Below are positions 17,810 to 28,751 of a stretch of 64,000 nt of DNA, in pieces. Both the position numbers and the translations under genes were made by a program. Source of the DNA: Pirellulales bacterium. Its GTDB lineage: Bacteria; Planctomycetota; Planctomycetia; Pirellulales; PALSA-1355. The stretch lies in NCBI GenBank assembly GCA_022844125.1, contig JALHMI010000005.1, positions 273,768-337,767 of the forward strand, given 5' to 3'. How positions within the stretch are numbered: the first letter of the stretch is position 1; each line of letters begins with the position of its first letter. Under the pieces are notes generated by a model, which saw nothing but the letters and a program-made list of their open reading frames with translations, did no database searches and was not told the origin of the DNA.

Positions 17810-18718
17810 ATGACCAAACTGTGGGGCGGAATCGAGGCTGGCGGAACCAAGTTCGTCTGCGCCGCGGGGACCGGGCCAAATGACATTCGCGCCGAACAGC
17901 GCTTCCCCACGACCACGCCAACCGAAACCATTGGCCGCGCAATCGACTACTTTCGCCAGCAGCAGGCTGAGCACGGCAAACTCGCCGCGGTCGGCATCGC
18001 CTCGTTCGGGCCCATCGACCCGAACCCCGCTTCGCCGAAGTTCGGCACCATCACGACCACGCCGAAACCCGGTTGGGCGAACACCGACTTCGCCGGCGCG
18101 GTCGGCCGCGCGCTCGGCGTGCCCGTGGGCTTCGATACCGACGTCAACGCCGCGGCGCTCGGCGAGTGGCGGTGGGGCGCCGGCCAGGGGCTCGCAAACC
18201 TGATCTACTTCACGATCGGCACTGGCATCGGCGGCGGAGGACTCCTGAACGGCAAGCTCATGCATGGGCTGATCCATCCCGAGATGGGGCACATGCGTCT
18301 GCCGCACGATCTCACAGCCGATCCTTACCGCGGGCGCTGCCCCTACCACGGCGACTGCTTCGAAGGGCTCGCTTGCGGCCCGGCCATTTCAGAACGCTGG
18401 AAGCAAGCAGCCGATACGCTGCCGGACGGTCATCCGGCCTGGGTGCTCGAAGCGCACTACCTGGCGCTCGCCATGACGAACGTCATCTGCACGCTCTCGC
18501 CCGAGCGGATCATCCTGGGGGGCGGTGTAATGTCGCACCCCACGCTGCTGGCGATGGTCCAGCGCGAAGTCCGGGAGCTGCTGGCCGGCTACGTGCAGTC
18601 GCCCGCGATCTTGAATAACATCGACAAGTACATCGTCGCGCCGGGTCTCGGCAATCAGTCCGGCGTGCTCGGCGCGTTCGCCCTGGCCGAGCAAGCATTC
18701 AGCGCGGCCGCGCGCTAA
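17810..18718 (+). CDS. ROK-family fructokinase-like sugar kinase
   Basis: A 302-residue ROK kinase. [13 protein letters not shown] (residues 4-17) is the ATP phosphate loop, FGPIDPNP and [13 protein letters not shown] mark the sugar site with the catalytic Asp, and TIGTGIGGG is the second phosphate motif. The zinc-binding ROK segment [12 protein letters not shown]...[17 protein letters not shown] is complete. The length and this zinc motif fit bacterial fructokinases (GmuE/YdhR type). The stop overlaps the stop of the convergent aldehyde dehydrogenase gene by 4 bases. Confidence 0.9.
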   Translation: MTKLWGGIEAGGTKFVCAAGTGPNDIRAEQRFPTTTPTETIGRAIDYFRQQQAEHGKLAAVGIASFGPIDPNPASPKFGTITTTPKPGWANTDFAGAVGRALGVPVGFDTDVNAAALGEWRWGAGQGLANLIYFTIGTGIGGGGLLNGKLMHGLIHPEMGHMRLPHDLTADPYRGRCPYHGDCFEGLACGPAISERWKQAADTLPDGHPAWVLEAHYLALAMTNVICTLSPERIILGGGVMSHPTLLAMVQREVRELLAGYVQSPAILNNIDKYIVAPGLGNQSGVLGAFALAEQAFSAAAR

Positions 18719-20250
18719 ATCGGGAACTTGATCCCCTGGGCCAGCGGCAGCTCGGTCGAGTAGTTAATCGTGTTGGTCGCCCGACGCATGTAGTTCTTCC
18801 AGGCGTCGGAGCCCGACTCGCGGCCGCCGCCGGTCTCCTTCTCACCGCCAAAGGCCCCACCGATCTCGGCCCCGCTGGTGCCGATGTTGACGTTGGCGAT
18901 CCCGCAGTCCGAGCCAGTCGCCGAACAGAACAGCTCGGCCTCACGCACGTTGCTGGTGAAGATCGCCGAAGCCAGACCCTGCGGCACGCCGTTATTGATC
19001 GCAATCGCCTCTTCGATCGTCTCGTAGCGGATCACGTACAGGATCGGCGCGAACGTCTCCTGCTTGACAATCGGCGCGTCGGGCTCGATCTCCACAATCG
19101 CCGGCCGCACGTAAACTCCGCCGCGCGGCACCCCCTTGGTCACGCGCTCGCCGCCGTGCAAGATCCCCCCCTGCTCTTTCGCTTTCACCAATGCCGCCGC
19201 CATCGCCTCACCGGCGGCCTCGTTGATCAGCGGCCCCACCAGCGTGCCGTGATCAAGCGGATCGCCGATCGGCAGCTCGGCGAATACTTTCTGCAATCGT
19301 TCGACAAGTGGCGCCGCGATGGCGTTGTGCACAATCAGCCGCCGCAGCGTTGTGCAGCGCTGGCCGCAGGTACCCGCCGCGGCGAACACGATCCCCCGCA
19401 GCGCCAGGCTCAGGTCCGCAGTCGGCGCGACGATCGCCGCGTTGTTTCCCCCCAGCTCGAGCAGCGAACGACCAAGCCGCGCGGCAACCGTTTGCGCCAC
19501 GGCCCGCCCCATCGGAATTGATCCCGTCGCCGAGATGAGCGGCAGCGCCTGCGAAGCCGCCAGCGCCTGCCCCACGTCCGCGCCGCCAATCACCACGCTC
19601 GAAAGATTTTGCGGATACTCGGGAAACTCGGCCAGCGTTTCGCTCAGCAAGTGCTGGCACGCGAGCGCCGAAAGCGGCGTCTTCTCCGAGGGCTTCCAGA
19701 CCAGCGAGTCGCCGCACACCAGCGCCAGTGCCGCGTTCCAGGCCCAGACTGCCACCGGGAAGTTGAACGCCGAGATGATGCCCACCGGCCCCAGCGGATG
19801 CCACTGCTCGGTAAGCCGATGCTCCGGCCTCTCGCTGGCAATCGAGAGGCCGTACAACTGCCGGCTCTGCCCCACGGCAAAGTCGCAGATGTCGACCATC
19901 TCCTGCACTTCGCCGGCGGCCTCTTCCAGGATCTTGCCGGCTTCGAGAGCCACCACGAGCGCCAAATCCGGCTTATGCTGCCGCAGCCGTTCGCCAAACC
20001 GGCGGACAACTTCTCCACGCTTCGGAGCGGGTATCGCCCGCCAGACGTCGAACGCCTCGCGGGCGGCATCCGTCGCGGCCTGCACATCCGCGGCCGTCGC
20101 CAGTTTGAATTGCGCCAGCACACCGCCATCGATCGGCGAGCGCACCGTGAGCGCATCTCCACCACCGGCGCTCCAAGCACGACCAATCGCCATGGCCTTC
20201 GGCCCGGGCATTCCCAATCGGCCGAGCGCGTCGTCAAGCAGTTGCTTCAT
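18715..20250 (-). CDS. Alpha-aminoadipic-semialdehyde dehydrogenase (ALDH7 type)
   Basis: A 511-residue aldehyde dehydrogenase resembling ALDH7/AmaB. Landmarks: '[28 protein letters not shown]' (NAD site), LLELGGNNA with the general-base Glu, GTCGQRCTT with the catalytic Cys, and '[23 protein letters not shown]' near the C-terminus, all typical of the antiquitin branch. It oxidises 2-aminoadipate 6-semialdehyde to 2-aminoadipate. The start at 20250 overlaps the end of the lysine 6-dehydrogenase gene by 17 bases, so the two are co-translated; that enzyme makes this one's substrate. Confidence 0.92.
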   Translation of the reverse strand: MKQLLDDALGRLGMPGPKAMAIGRAWSAGGGDALTVRSPIDGGVLAQFKLATAADVQAATDAAREAFDVWRAIPAPKRGEVVRRFGERLRQHKPDLALVVALEAGKILEEAAGEVQEMVDICDFAVGQSRQLYGLSIASERPEHRLTEQWHPLGPVGIISAFNFPVAVWAWNAALALVCGDSLVWKPSEKTPLSALACQHLLSETLAEFPEYPQNLSSVVIGGADVGQALAASQALPLISATGSIPMGRAVAQTVAARLGRSLLELGGNNAAIVAPTADLSLALRGIVFAAAGTCGQRCTTLRRLIVHNAIAAPLVERLQKVFAELPIGDPLDHGTLVGPLINEAAGEAMAAALVKAKEQGGILHGGERVTKGVPRGGVYVRPAIVEIEPDAPIVKQETFAPILYVIRYETIEEAIAINNGVPQGLASAIFTSNVREAELFCSATGSDCGIANVNIGTSGAEIGGAFGGEKETGGGRESGSDAWKNYMRRATNTINYSTELPLAQGIKFPI

Positions 20251-21379
20251 CGCTTTGCTCCTCATGCTGCCCGCGAACGTAGCGGCTCTGAATCTTCGAT
20301 CCCCGGTACCGGCTTCCAAATCGGTTCTCGAGAAAATCGGCCAGTGCGACTTGTTCCTGCCGGACCAGCCCCGTGCCCTTTAGCGCACCGGTGAAGAACA
20401 GATCCACCACGGCACAAATGCCGGCCGCCGTCGTGATCTGGATCGCGCTCCAGGCCTCGCCGTCGATCGTCTCTCCGTAGATCTTCCGGGCATCGCTCAG
20501 CTTCACGAGTTGTCCCTTGCGTTGGCCCGAGGCGGTGCAGAACACCACCACCACGTCCTGAAACGTGACTGGCACGGCGTTCTCCAGAATGTCCTTGAGC
20601 AGTGTCCGCCGTTCCGACAGCCGAAGCTCGCGGGTCATGAAGTGCATCAGGTCGCGATGGCCCACATAGCGGATTGTCTTGTAGTTGAGCTCACGCACCT
20701 GCCCTTCGAGCGATTCGCACAGCGTGCCGAGCCCGCCCGAGGTATTGAACGCCTCGTAGCGCACGCCATCCAGCGAAAAGTGCTCGACGCCTTCGAGCGG
20801 CAGGACCTCGATTTTCCGGCCTTCGTGAATCGCTTCGCAAAAGTTGCAGTACTCGTTGATCAGGCCATCGGTTGACCAGGTCAGGTTGTACATCAGCGCG
20901 CCGGTCGGAAACTGCGGCAGCGCCCCCACGCGCATGTGTACCGAGTCGACGCTGTCGAACGCCCGAACCAGGTCCTGAGCCACGATCGATACGAAGCCCG
21001 GGGCCAAACCACACTGAGGCATGAACACCTGGCCCTGACGGGCACCGGCGGCTATCTCGGTAACCTTGCGCGTCGTGGCGATGTCTTCAGTCAGGTCGAA
21101 ATAGCTGGCGCCGGCCTCGAGTGCCGCTTGGGCCACGGTCGGATTGTGGGCAAAGCTGAGGGCCGAAATCACGGCCTCGCGCCCCCGCAGCGCCCGAGCG
21201 ACTTCCCCGGGGTCGTCCGCATCGAGATGCATCGTTTCGACCTTGGCGAGCGAACGAATCCGCTCGAGTGCCGCCAGATCGCCATCGCCGACCACGACCT
21301 CGTAGTCGTCCGTCGCGGTCAGAAAATGAGCGATCATGCGGCCGATCTTCCCGGCGCCGAGCAGCAGTACTTGATGCAT
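20234..21379 (-). CDS. L-lysine 6-dehydrogenase (saccharopine-dehydrogenase fold)
   Basis: A 381-residue NAD-dependent dehydrogenase. The Rossmann motif LLGAGKIGR is at residues 5-13; 'DADDPGEVARALRGREAVISALSF' and 'PQCGLAPGFVSIVAQDL' are typical of the saccharopine-reductase-like lysine 6-dehydrogenase group. It deaminates the epsilon-amino group of lysine to the semialdehyde. The adjoining ALDH7 gene supports this over other members of the fold. The start at 21379 (MHQVLLLG) is favoured; one five codons upstream also exists. A TATAAT lies about 45 bases upstream. Confidence 0.9.
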   Translation of the reverse strand: MHQVLLLGAGKIGRMIAHFLTATDDYEVVVGDGDLAALERIRSLAKVETMHLDADDPGEVARALRGREAVISALSFAHNPTVAQAALEAGASYFDLTEDIATTRKVTEIAAGARQGQVFMPQCGLAPGFVSIVAQDLVRAFDSVDSVHMRVGALPQFPTGALMYNLTWSTDGLINEYCNFCEAIHEGRKIEVLPLEGVEHFSLDGVRYEAFNTSGGLGTLCESLEGQVRELNYKTIRYVGHRDLMHFMTRELRLSERRTLLKDILENAVPVTFQDVVVVFCTASGQRKGQLVKLSDARKIYGETIDGEAWSAIQITTAAGICAVVDLFFTGALKGTGLVRQEQVALADFLENRFGSRYRGSKIQSRYVRGQHEEQSDEATA

Positions 21380-21423
21380 GAGTCGCTCCGCCAAGAGTTA
21401 TTCCAGCGCGCAAACACCCATAA

Positions 21424-21429
21424 ATTATA
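21424..21429 (-). promoter_or_regulatory. Candidate -10 box for the lysine-degradation operon
   Basis: On the minus strand this is a perfect TATAAT, 45 bases upstream of the lysine 6-dehydrogenase ATG. No good -35 hexamer stands 16-18 bases before it, so an activator may be needed. Evidence is the hexamer and position only. Confidence 0.4.
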
Positions 21430-21555
21430 CGCCACGGGCACTGTTTTGGTTTGAACGGCCGCGCTTGACCTTGCTGCTGGCAATCGCGGGCGATTAGCAT
21501 ACAGTTTCACGCACGATTCTGGGACACCCCGCCGACACGTTGGAGCGCAGCCGCT

Positions 21556-22596
21556 ATGCGTCTTTCCCCCGCCCTGCTCGCAGTCTGTCTACTCATCGCA
21601 GTTTCACCAGCAGCCAGATGCGCTACGCCTGCTGGCGAGCCGGACATTCAAACCGGTACCGTCGAGTTCACTCCGGTGGGCGACGAAACGGCGATTCCCC
21701 AGCAGTACCGGCTCGAGCCGCACTCGTTCGACTACGAGCTCGCGCCGCAGCATACGTTGAGCAAGGTGATGACCGTCTCGAAGGTGACCTTCCCTTCGCC
21801 CGTCGTCACACCGCACGAGAACAACAACACGGTGCACTGCGAGTACTTCGCCTCGACCGCGCCGGGCCAGAAGCCGGGCGTCATCGTGCTGCATATTCTC
21901 GGCGGCGACTTCGATCTCGCGCGGCTTTTCTGCCGCGCGCTGGCCGCCAAGAACGTCAACGCCCTGTTCCTGAAGATGCCCTACTACGGCGAGCGCGAGC
22001 AGCCGGGCGTCGACACCCGGATGATCTCGGCAGACCCGGAGCTGACCGTGAAAGGCATGACGCAAGCAGTCAAGGACATTCGCCGAGGCGCCGCGTGGCT
22101 GGCCGCGCAAGAGGACGTGGCCGATGACCAGGTCGGCATCATGGGCATCAGTCTCGGCGGCATCACGAGCGCTCTGTGCGTGAGCCTCGAACCGCGGTTC
22201 AAAAAGGCCGCCCTGCTGCTGGCCGGCGGCGACATGGGCGAAGTGGCCTGGACCTCGACCGAAATGACCGAAGTCCGCGAGAAGTGGACCGCCCAGGGCA
22301 AAACCAAGGAAGAGCTGTTCGACCTGCTACGGCCGATCGACCCTGTGACCTACGCCAAGCCGCTCCCCGGCCGCAAGATCCTGATGCTCAACGCCTCGCA
22401 TGATGAAGTTGTTCCGCCGGCCTGCACCAGAAGCCTGTGGCGGGCGTTCGGCGAGCCGGAGATCGTCTGGTGGGACGCAGGCCATTACACGGCCGCGCGC
22501 TACCTCGGTGGCGGCATGCTCCGCGTCGTCGACTTCTTCCAGCCGGAAGCGAATGCCAAGCCCGCCGAGACGGCCAAGACCTCGGCCGCCGAATAG
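21556..22596 (+). CDS. Secreted alpha/beta hydrolase (esterase-like)
   Basis: A 346-residue exported hydrolase with signal peptide (residues 1-23). The fold shows 'KPGVIVLHILGGDF', the nucleophile elbow MGISLGGI, 'MLNASHDEVVPP' with the acid residue, and DAGHYTA with the catalytic His. This pattern resembles the acetyl-esterase/dienelactone-hydrolase-like group common in planctomycetes. The substrate is not predictable. It is convergent with the ATPase gene, only 6 bases apart. Confidence 0.85.
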   Translation: MRLSPALLAVCLLIAVSPAARCATPAGEPDIQTGTVEFTPVGDETAIPQQYRLEPHSFDYELAPQHTLSKVMTVSKVTFPSPVVTPHENNNTVHCEYFASTAPGQKPGVIVLHILGGDFDLARLFCRALAAKNVNALFLKMPYYGEREQPGVDTRMISADPELTVKGMTQAVKDIRRGAAWLAAQEDVADDQVGIMGISLGGITSALCVSLEPRFKKAALLLAGGDMGEVAWTSTEMTEVREKWTAQGKTKEELFDLLRPIDPVTYAKPLPGRKILMLNASHDEVVPPACTRSLWRAFGEPEIVWWDAGHYTAARYLGGGMLRVVDFFQPEANAKPAETAKTSAAE

Positions 22597-22602
22597 CCTG
22601 AC

Positions 22603-24165
22603 CTACAGCACCGCGAAGTAGTTCTCAACCGCGAAGTCCATTGCGTCTTCGCTGAGGATTGGCTGTCGGTCCTCGTACAAGCACAGGTTGCGCACCTGCA
22701 TCAGCAAGTCGCGCGGCTGGCAGCAACGCATCGGCCGGCCGATCGACGTGTAGTGCTTGTCGATCGCATAGCGCACGATGTCCTCGTCGAACTCGAATCC
22801 CAGAAGCGGCGCCATCATCTTGAACAGGTCAATGAACTCTTGCTCGCTGGGGTTGGTGACTTCGATCTTGTAGGGAATTCGCCGCAGAAACGCGTCGTCC
22901 ACCAGGTCCTTCGGCTCGAGGTTCGTCGAGAACACCACGAGCTGATCGAACGGCACTTCGATCTTCTTGCCGTTCGCCAGGTTCAGATAGTCGTGCCGCT
23001 TTTCCAAGGGCACGATCCACCGATTCAAAAGCTCGTCGGTGCTCATGCGCTGGCGGCCAAAGTCGTCGATCACCAGCGTGCCGCAATTGCTCTTGAGCTG
23101 CACCGGCGCTTCGCTGATACCGGTCGACGTATTGAGCGTGACTTCCAGGTTGGCCATCGTGAGTTCACCACCCACGACGACTGTCGGCCGCCGCACGCGG
23201 ACCCACCGCTGGTCGATCTTGTACTCGGCCAGCAGCCCGCCATGATTCGGCAGCGGCGCCAGCTCGTGAGCGTTCGGGTCATACAAGCGAATGATTTCGC
23301 CGTCGATGCCGATCGCTCGCGGAATCCAGATGAACTGGCCAAAGGCCTTGGTGATCCGCTCGGCGATGCTCGTCTTGCCGTTGCCCGGCGCGCCGAACAG
23401 AAACAGGCCGCGGCCCGAGTTGATCGCCGGACCCAGGCGGCGGAGCATTTTGTCGTTAATCAGCAGGTCGCTAAACGCCCGCTTCAGGTCCGCCACGGTC
23501 GGGTGTTGCCGTGTGAGCGACTGCTTCGATACGGCGTCCACATACTGATTGAGCGAAACCGGTGCAGCGCCGAAGTACGTACAGTGCGCCGCCATTCGGC
23601 GAGCCCGTTCGCGCCCCAGATCGGTGAGTTGATAGACATAGTCGTTCATCGGCGCGGCGCCGCGATGAACCAACAGTTGATCCATCTTGAGGCCGCGGAG
23701 CAGCTCTTCGATCAACCTAAACGGCAGTTTCAAGTGCTGATGTACCTCGCGGCCGGAGCAATCGCCGCGCGAGAGCATCATCTTCAGGATCAAAGCTTCG
23801 ACTTCGCTCGGCGTGATCTCGGCTTCGTCGAGCGTGGTCGGCTCGACAGGGTAAAACGAGTCCGGAATGCCGGCCGCGGCTGACTCGGCTGGCGCCGGAG
23901 CTACTGCTGGCCCGCGTTCGCTCGGTACAGCGTTTGCGCTGACTGCGGTCGGAAGTGCCTCTTCATCGCCCGCCTTGGCCGTGCCGGTCATTCCCTTGAT
24001 TTTTTCCACCAGCGCTTCGAGCTGAGCTTCCTTCTCATCGAGCTTGCGTTCAGGCACCGCGTGCTGCGGTTGCGACGCGGCGAGCGCGGCCCAGGGATCG
24101 AGGTTGCCGGCCTGGGACTGTCCGGCAAGTTGCGCAAGCAAATCGTCGTGGGAAGTTTCGGGCAT
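22603..24165 (-). CDS. AAA ATPase with N-terminal winged-helix segment
   Basis: A 520-residue ATPase. The first ~150 residues are disordered and Ala/Glu/Pro-rich. A winged-helix-like part ([36 protein letters not shown]) follows, then an AAA core with Walker [12 protein letters not shown], Walker [11 protein letters not shown], a sensor region [25 protein letters not shown], and a C-terminal lid. It belongs to a widespread but little-studied 'ATPase with chaperone activity' group. The ATG at 24165 (MPETSHDD) is chosen; 33 further upstream codons are open but not protein-like. No operon partner is evident. Confidence 0.8.
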   Translation of the reverse strand: MPETSHDDLLAQLAGQSQAGNLDPWAALAASQPQHAVPERKLDEKEAQLEALVEKIKGMTGTAKAGDEEALPTAVSANAVPSERGPAVAPAPAESAAAGIPDSFYPVEPTTLDEAEITPSEVEALILKMMLSRGDCSGREVHQHLKLPFRLIEELLRGLKMDQLLVHRGAAPMNDYVYQLTDLGRERARRMAAHCTYFGAAPVSLNQYVDAVSKQSLTRQHPTVADLKRAFSDLLINDKMLRRLGPAINSGRGLFLFGAPGNGKTSIAERITKAFGQFIWIPRAIGIDGEIIRLYDPNAHELAPLPNHGGLLAEYKIDQRWVRVRRPTVVVGGELTMANLEVTLNTSTGISEAPVQLKSNCGTLVIDDFGRQRMSTDELLNRWIVPLEKRHDYLNLANGKKIEVPFDQLVVFSTNLEPKDLVDDAFLRRIPYKIEVTNPSEQEFIDLFKMMAPLLGFEFDEDIVRYAIDKHYTSIGRPMRCCQPRDLLMQVRNLCLYEDRQPILSEDAMDFAVENYFAVL

Positions 24166-24414
24166 GGTTGATAAGACCCCAAGCGACTGGAACGAGGATT
24201 TCCGGAAGCTACAGCCGGCCGCCGCCAACGGCCGCGTCAAGCAGAGAAAATCTAGGTCGCGCACACCCCCTGGTCAAAGGATGGCCGTCGCCCTCGTACG
24301 GCCATGTTTTTGAGGCGGCAGACAACCGGCGGTAGGTTCGTTACAATTCGTGCAACTCCCTGATTCGGCGCGTTTATCGGTCATAGGCAACCCCATGCAG
24401 GGGCAGGACACTCC

Positions 24415-27126
24415 ATGAGTAACTCGCAAAATATCAACGCTTTTGGCGCTCGAGATACATTTGACACCGGCCACGGCAAGGCCACGCTCTACCGCCTCTC
24501 GCGGCTGGAAGATCAGGGACTGGCCAAGATCTCGCAGCTTCCCTTTTCGATGCGGGTGCTGCTAGAAGCGGCCCTGCGAACTTGCGACGGCTTCGCGGTT
24601 CGCGAAGAAGACGTCAAGAACCTGGCCGCCTGGAATGCCACCGCGCCGCCCGAGATCGAAATTCCTTTCAAGCCTTCGCGCGTGCTCCTGCAGGACTTCA
24701 CCGGCGTGCCGGCCGTGGTGGATCTGGCCGCCATGCGGGCCGCAATGAAACGCCTCGGCGGCGACCCCAAGAAAATCAATCCGCTGATCCCGGTCGACCT
24801 GGTGATCGACCACTCGGTGCAAGTCGATCTGTTCAACTCGCCCAGCGCCCTGGAGGAGAACGTCGAGCTCGAATACCAGCGCAATCGCGAACGCTACGAG
24901 TTCCTCCGCTGGGGACAGAACGCGTTCAACAACTTCCGCGTCGTGCCGCCCAGCGTGGGCATTGTGCACCAGGTAAATCTGGAGTATCTGGCCAAGTGCG
25001 TGTTCCTGCGCGACGACGGCGATGGCCCCGTCGCCGTGCCCGATTCGCTCGTCGGCACCGACAGCCACACCACAATGATCAACGGCCTGGGCGTCGTCGG
25101 CTGGGGTGTCGGCGGCATCGAAGCCGAGGCCGTCATGCTCGGCCAGCCGCTCTACATGCTCATGCCCGAGGTGGTCGGCTTCAAGATCACGGGCGAGCTC
25201 CCTGCGGGAACCACGGCGACCGACCTCGTGCTCACCGTTACGCAAATCCTGCGCAAGGCCGGCGTCGTCGGCAAGTTCATCGAGTTCTACGGTCCCGGCG
25301 TGTCGAAGATGAAGCTCGCCGATCGGGCCACGATCGGCAACATGGCTCCCGAGTATGGCGCCACGATGGGCTTCTTCCCGATCGACGGCGAAACGCTCAA
25401 CTATCTGCGCCGCACGGGCCGCACCCAGCAGGAAGTCGACCTGGTCGAGCGTTACACCAAGGAGCAGCAGCTCTTCCGCACCGACGACGGTCCCGTGCCG
25501 AAGTTCAGCAAGGACCTTTCGCTCGATCTGAGCGCCGTCGAACCGAGCATGGCCGGCCCCAAGCGTCCGCAGGACCTCGTGCCGCTCAAGTCGATGAAGG
25601 CGTCCTTCCGCAAATCGCTCTCCGCCCCGGTGTCAGAACGTGGCTTCGCGATCGAAGGCGAGGGGCTCAAGCGCACGGCGCAAGTCGCTGACAACGGCCA
25701 TTCCTCGACGATCGGCCACGGCGCCGTCGTGATCGCCGCCATCACAAGCTGCACGAACACCAGCAACCCCTCGGTAATGCTGGCGGCCGGCCTCTTGGCC
25801 AAGAAGGCCGTCGAGAAGGGTCTCAAGCGGCAGCCCCACGTGAAGACCAGCCTCGCCCCGGGATCGCGCGTGGTGACCGACTATTTCGAAAAGTCCGGCC
25901 TCGACAAACCGCTCGACGAACTCGGCTTCTACACCGTCGGCTACGGCTGCACGACCTGCATCGGCAACAGCGGCCCGCTTCCCGAGCCGGTGGCCAAGGC
26001 CGTCACCGATGGCGATCTGGTGGCCGCGGCCGTGCTCAGCGGCAACCGCAACTTCGAAGGCCGCATCAATCCGCTCGTGAAGGCCAACTACCTGGCGAGC
26101 CCGCCGCTTGTCGTGGCCTACGCCCTGGCCGGCACCACAGATATCGACCTGGTCACCGAGCCGATTGGCAAGGGCAAGAGCGGCGAAGATGTGTACCTGA
26201 AGGACATCTGGCCCACGGCCGAGGAAGTCCAGGCCACGATGGACGCCTGCGTGCTGCCGGAGATGTTCCAGAAGCGTTATACCAACGTGATGACCTCGAA
26301 CGAAAAGTGGAACGAGCTTCCCACCAGCACCGGTGATCTGTACGAATGGGACACCCATAGCACGTACATCCAGGAGCCTCCCTTCCTGGTCGGACTCGAC
26401 CGGCAGCCTGGCGCCTTCCAGCCGATCACGGGCGCGCGTGTCCTGGCGATGCTGGGCGACTCGGTGACGACGGATCACATTTCGCCCGCCGGCTCGATTG
26501 CCCTCAAGAGCCCCGCCGGCCGGTACCTTGTCGAGCATGGCGTCGAGCAGGTCGACTTCAACAGCTACGGCGCCCGCCGCGGCAACGATCGCGTCATGAC
26601 CCGCGGCACGCTCGCCAACATCCGCATCCGCAATCATCTCGCCCCGGGCACCGAAGGCGGTGTCACGCGTCACCTGCCCGACGGCGCCCCGATGAGCATC
26701 TACGACGCCGCCATGCAGTATAAGCAAGACGGCGTGCCGCTGATCATCCTGGCCGGCGCGGAATACGGCACCGGCAGCAGTCGCGACTGGGCCGCCAAGG
26801 GCACCCTGTTGCTTGGCGTCCGCGCGGTCATCGCGGTCAGCTTCGAGCGCATCCACCGTAGCAACCTGGTCGGCATGGGCGTGCTCCCCTTGGAGTTCGA
26901 AAAGGGAAGCACTTGGGAATCGCTCGGCCTCACGGGCGAAGAGACCTACGAGATCAAGGGGATCGACGATTCGCTTAAGCCGCTCTCGACGCTGACCGTG
27001 GTAGCGACTTCGACTGATGGCACGACGCGCGAATTCCCCTGCCGGCTGCGAATCGATACGCCCGTGGAGCTCGAATACTACCGCCACGGCGGCATCTTGC
27101 AAACCGTGCTCCGCAAGCTGCTTTAG
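24415..27126 (+). CDS. acnA: Aconitate hydratase A
   Basis: A 903-residue aconitase of the AcnA/IRP branch, which interconverts citrate and isocitrate in the TCA cycle in the cytoplasm. The three cysteine ligands of the 4Fe-4S cluster are visible in [10 protein letters not shown] and [11 protein letters not shown]. Substrate-binding motifs include [26 protein letters not shown] and, in the swivel domain, [16 protein letters not shown]. The length matches AcnA (about 890). It stands alone. The two halves of the catalytic core and the swivel domain are all intact. Confidence 0.97.
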   Translation: MSNSQNINAFGARDTFDTGHGKATLYRLSRLEDQGLAKISQLPFSMRVLLEAALRTCDGFAVREEDVKNLAAWNATAPPEIEIPFKPSRVLLQDFTGVPAVVDLAAMRAAMKRLGGDPKKINPLIPVDLVIDHSVQVDLFNSPSALEENVELEYQRNRERYEFLRWGQNAFNNFRVVPPSVGIVHQVNLEYLAKCVFLRDDGDGPVAVPDSLVGTDSHTTMINGLGVVGWGVGGIEAEAVMLGQPLYMLMPEVVGFKITGELPAGTTATDLVLTVTQILRKAGVVGKFIEFYGPGVSKMKLADRATIGNMAPEYGATMGFFPIDGETLNYLRRTGRTQQEVDLVERYTKEQQLFRTDDGPVPKFSKDLSLDLSAVEPSMAGPKRPQDLVPLKSMKASFRKSLSAPVSERGFAIEGEGLKRTAQVADNGHSSTIGHGAVVIAAITSCTNTSNPSVMLAAGLLAKKAVEKGLKRQPHVKTSLAPGSRVVTDYFEKSGLDKPLDELGFYTVGYGCTTCIGNSGPLPEPVAKAVTDGDLVAAAVLSGNRNFEGRINPLVKANYLASPPLVVAYALAGTTDIDLVTEPIGKGKSGEDVYLKDIWPTAEEVQATMDACVLPEMFQKRYTNVMTSNEKWNELPTSTGDLYEWDTHSTYIQEPPFLVGLDRQPGAFQPITGARVLAMLGDSVTTDHISPAGSIALKSPAGRYLVEHGVEQVDFNSYGARRGNDRVMTRGTLANIRIRNHLAPGTEGGVTRHLPDGAPMSIYDAAMQYKQDGVPLIILAGAEYGTGSSRDWAAKGTLLLGVRAVIAVSFERIHRSNLVGMGVLPLEFEKGSTWESLGLTGEETYEIKGIDDSLKPLSTLTVVATSTDGTTREFPCRLRIDTPVELEYYRHGGILQTVLRKLL

Positions 27127-27223
27127 TCGAGTCTCGCAAGATCTCGTGCGTCCAAAGCCGGGGGAATACTTTCCCCCGGAATTTTTGCAGCGCGCACCAA
27201 CAACTATCTACAACGCCGCGCAA

Positions 27224-27718
27224 CTACCGCTGTGCTTGCGCCGGTTCGTGCGCTACCAGTTCCAGGTTGTCCTGGTAGTAGTTGACTGCCTCTTCCGGCG
27301 TCAGGTTGAACAGCGCCCGGCCGTCGGTCAACCAGGCGCCGCGTTCCACGCGGAAGACAGCCGTGGCCGCGCGCAGATTGCTCACCGCCTCGACGTGCTC
27401 CATGCCGCCGCCCTCGATGGCTTCGAAGCCGATGGTCACACTGACGAACGCTGAGAGCTCTCCGCTCTGACGATGCCGTGCATAGATGACGTCATCCTCA
27501 AAGTCGCAACGTACCCAATCCAGGCCGCGCGGCTTTCCGCTCTTGGAGGCGAGCGATTGGAACTTCGCTTCCAGACGCTCTCGCTGGCGGTGAAACTCGC
27601 GGCGTGCTTCGACGAGCCGGCGCTCGCGCATGCGATTTTGCAGCGGTCGCCACACCAGCGCCGCCACAATCACTCCGACCGCCAGAACTGCGGCGGCAAT
27701 GGGCCACCAAGCGGTCAT
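27224..27718 (-). CDS. Membrane-anchored protein of unknown function
   Basis: A 164-residue protein with a single N-terminal transmembrane helix (residues ~4-24), a basic coiled-coil stretch (NRMRERRLVEARREFHRQRERLEAKFQ) and a compact cytoplasmic domain. The latter has 'LDWVRCDFEDDVIYARHRQSGELSAFVSVTIGFEAI', which looks like a beta-rich fold. I do not recognise the family, though planctomycete genomes contain similar short proteins. The ATG at 27718 begins directly before the helix. Confidence 0.65.
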   Translation of the reverse strand: MTAWWPIAAAVLAVGVIVAALVWRPLQNRMRERRLVEARREFHRQRERLEAKFQSLASKSGKPRGLDWVRCDFEDDVIYARHRQSGELSAFVSVTIGFEAIEGGGMEHVEAVSNLRAATAVFRVERGAWLTDGRALFNLTPEEAVNYYQDNLELVAHEPAQAQR

Positions 27719-27861
27719 AAGAAGCTCCTCCGTGCCGTTTGCTGAAGGGGATATTTTGATTCTACTCGGCGGCCGGGTAGTTACAAGCAAACGGGGATGT
27801 TCGCCGCGACCGAACTATGGGCGGCCTGCGACCTATGAGGCCTTTTCTTGGGCCCCCCGTT

Positions 27862-27870
27862 TGTTATGAT
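27862..27870 (+). promoter_or_regulatory. Candidate extended -10 promoter for the cold-shock gene
   Basis: TGTTATGAT is an extended -10 (TG-N-TATGAT). It would give a leader of about 95 bases before the cold-shock start at 27970; long leaders are usual for cspA-type mRNAs. No clear -35 is needed for an extended -10. Confidence 0.45.
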
Positions 27871-27969
27871 GGCAACCCTACGCGGTCGCTTGCTGGCATT
27901 TCACGTGCACAAGCAAACAACGGCGGCCTAAAACTCATTCCGCTACACGGTTCAGGAGCGTCGACCGAG

Positions 27970-28182
27970 ATGGCCCAAGGCAAAGTCAAGAAGCTGGTGC
28001 AGGACAAGGGATTTGGCTTTATTCAGGGAGCCGATGGCCAGGACGTGTTCTTTCATCACTCGATCGTCGCCGATCGCGGCTTCGACGACCTCCAGATCGG
28101 GCAGGCCGTGGAGTACAGCCTCGAAGCCGGCTCCCCGCCCTCGGGCAAGGGCCCGCGCGCAGCCTCAGTGCAACCCGCCTGA
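27970..28182 (+). CDS. Cold-shock domain protein
   Basis: A 70-residue single CSD (OB-fold) protein that binds single-stranded nucleic acid. RNP1 is KGFGFIQ and RNP2 is VFFHHS; the start MAQGKVKKLVQDKGFGF is typical. AGGAG lies 11 bases before the ATG. An upstream in-frame ATG at 27817 would add 51 residues unlike any CSD protein and is rejected. The C-terminus (GSPPSGKGPRAASVQPA) is typical of planctomycete members. Confidence 0.93.
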   Translation: MAQGKVKKLVQDKGFGFIQGADGQDVFFHHSIVADRGFDDLQIGQAVEYSLEAGSPPSGKGPRAASVQPA

Positions 28183-28751
28183 AAGCGAGCTGCTCGCGAG
28201 TCGGCACTCCGCAGGGGTGTCACGGACACTCGGCGTTCCGCTCGGCTAGTACCAATCAAATGGACATGAAAGGACAACGTTGAGCGGCACAGTCCGTCAT
28301 CCGCGCCGTGCCTGACGTCGCTCCTCCGCGCGCGTTGCGAAGTATGGATCGCTATCAGCGGTTTGGCCTGCACGGGGTCGCGCGCATCGACTTACGGACA
28401 CTTGGCTATCGATGCGGCCGGTTCGCCGACCGGTCCATCGCCGGCCCAGGCACGCGCATCCGTCCGCAGCAGATGGCCTCTTCACGCGGCGTAGAGCAGT
28501 CTTGCCTCTCAGCTTGCCGCATTTCCTCCCATCCAAGAATCTCCTGCCCCATGCAGAGAAGCGTCCAATGCGCAAAACAGCTGTCTTTGATTCGTGTTGT
28601 GAAGCCCGCAGAAAAAGCAGGATGTGGAATATAGGATAAATGGGTTGTTTGTTGGCGATTGAGGGCTATAATCTTCCTTCATTTCGTGCTTAAGCGTTCG
28701 TATCGCCGATTCGCCTGACGACATGGCTGATCACCAACCCGAGCAGACAAC
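28183..28751. other. Noncoding gap before the giant malectin gene
   Basis: No protein-like frame is seen. A hairpin at 28410-28440 has outer arms CGATG/CATCG and inner CCGGT/ACCGG. TATAAT at 28667-28672 with TTGTTT at 28645-28650 (16-base spacing) is a plausible promoter about 80 bases before the ATG at 28752. I find no RNA gene here. Confidence 0.45.

Noticed and set aside
28308-28634. Plus-strand frame of 108 codons before the giant gene
   Set aside because: Arg/Ser/Pro-rich translation without motif or ribosome site; typical of noncoding G+C-rich sequence.
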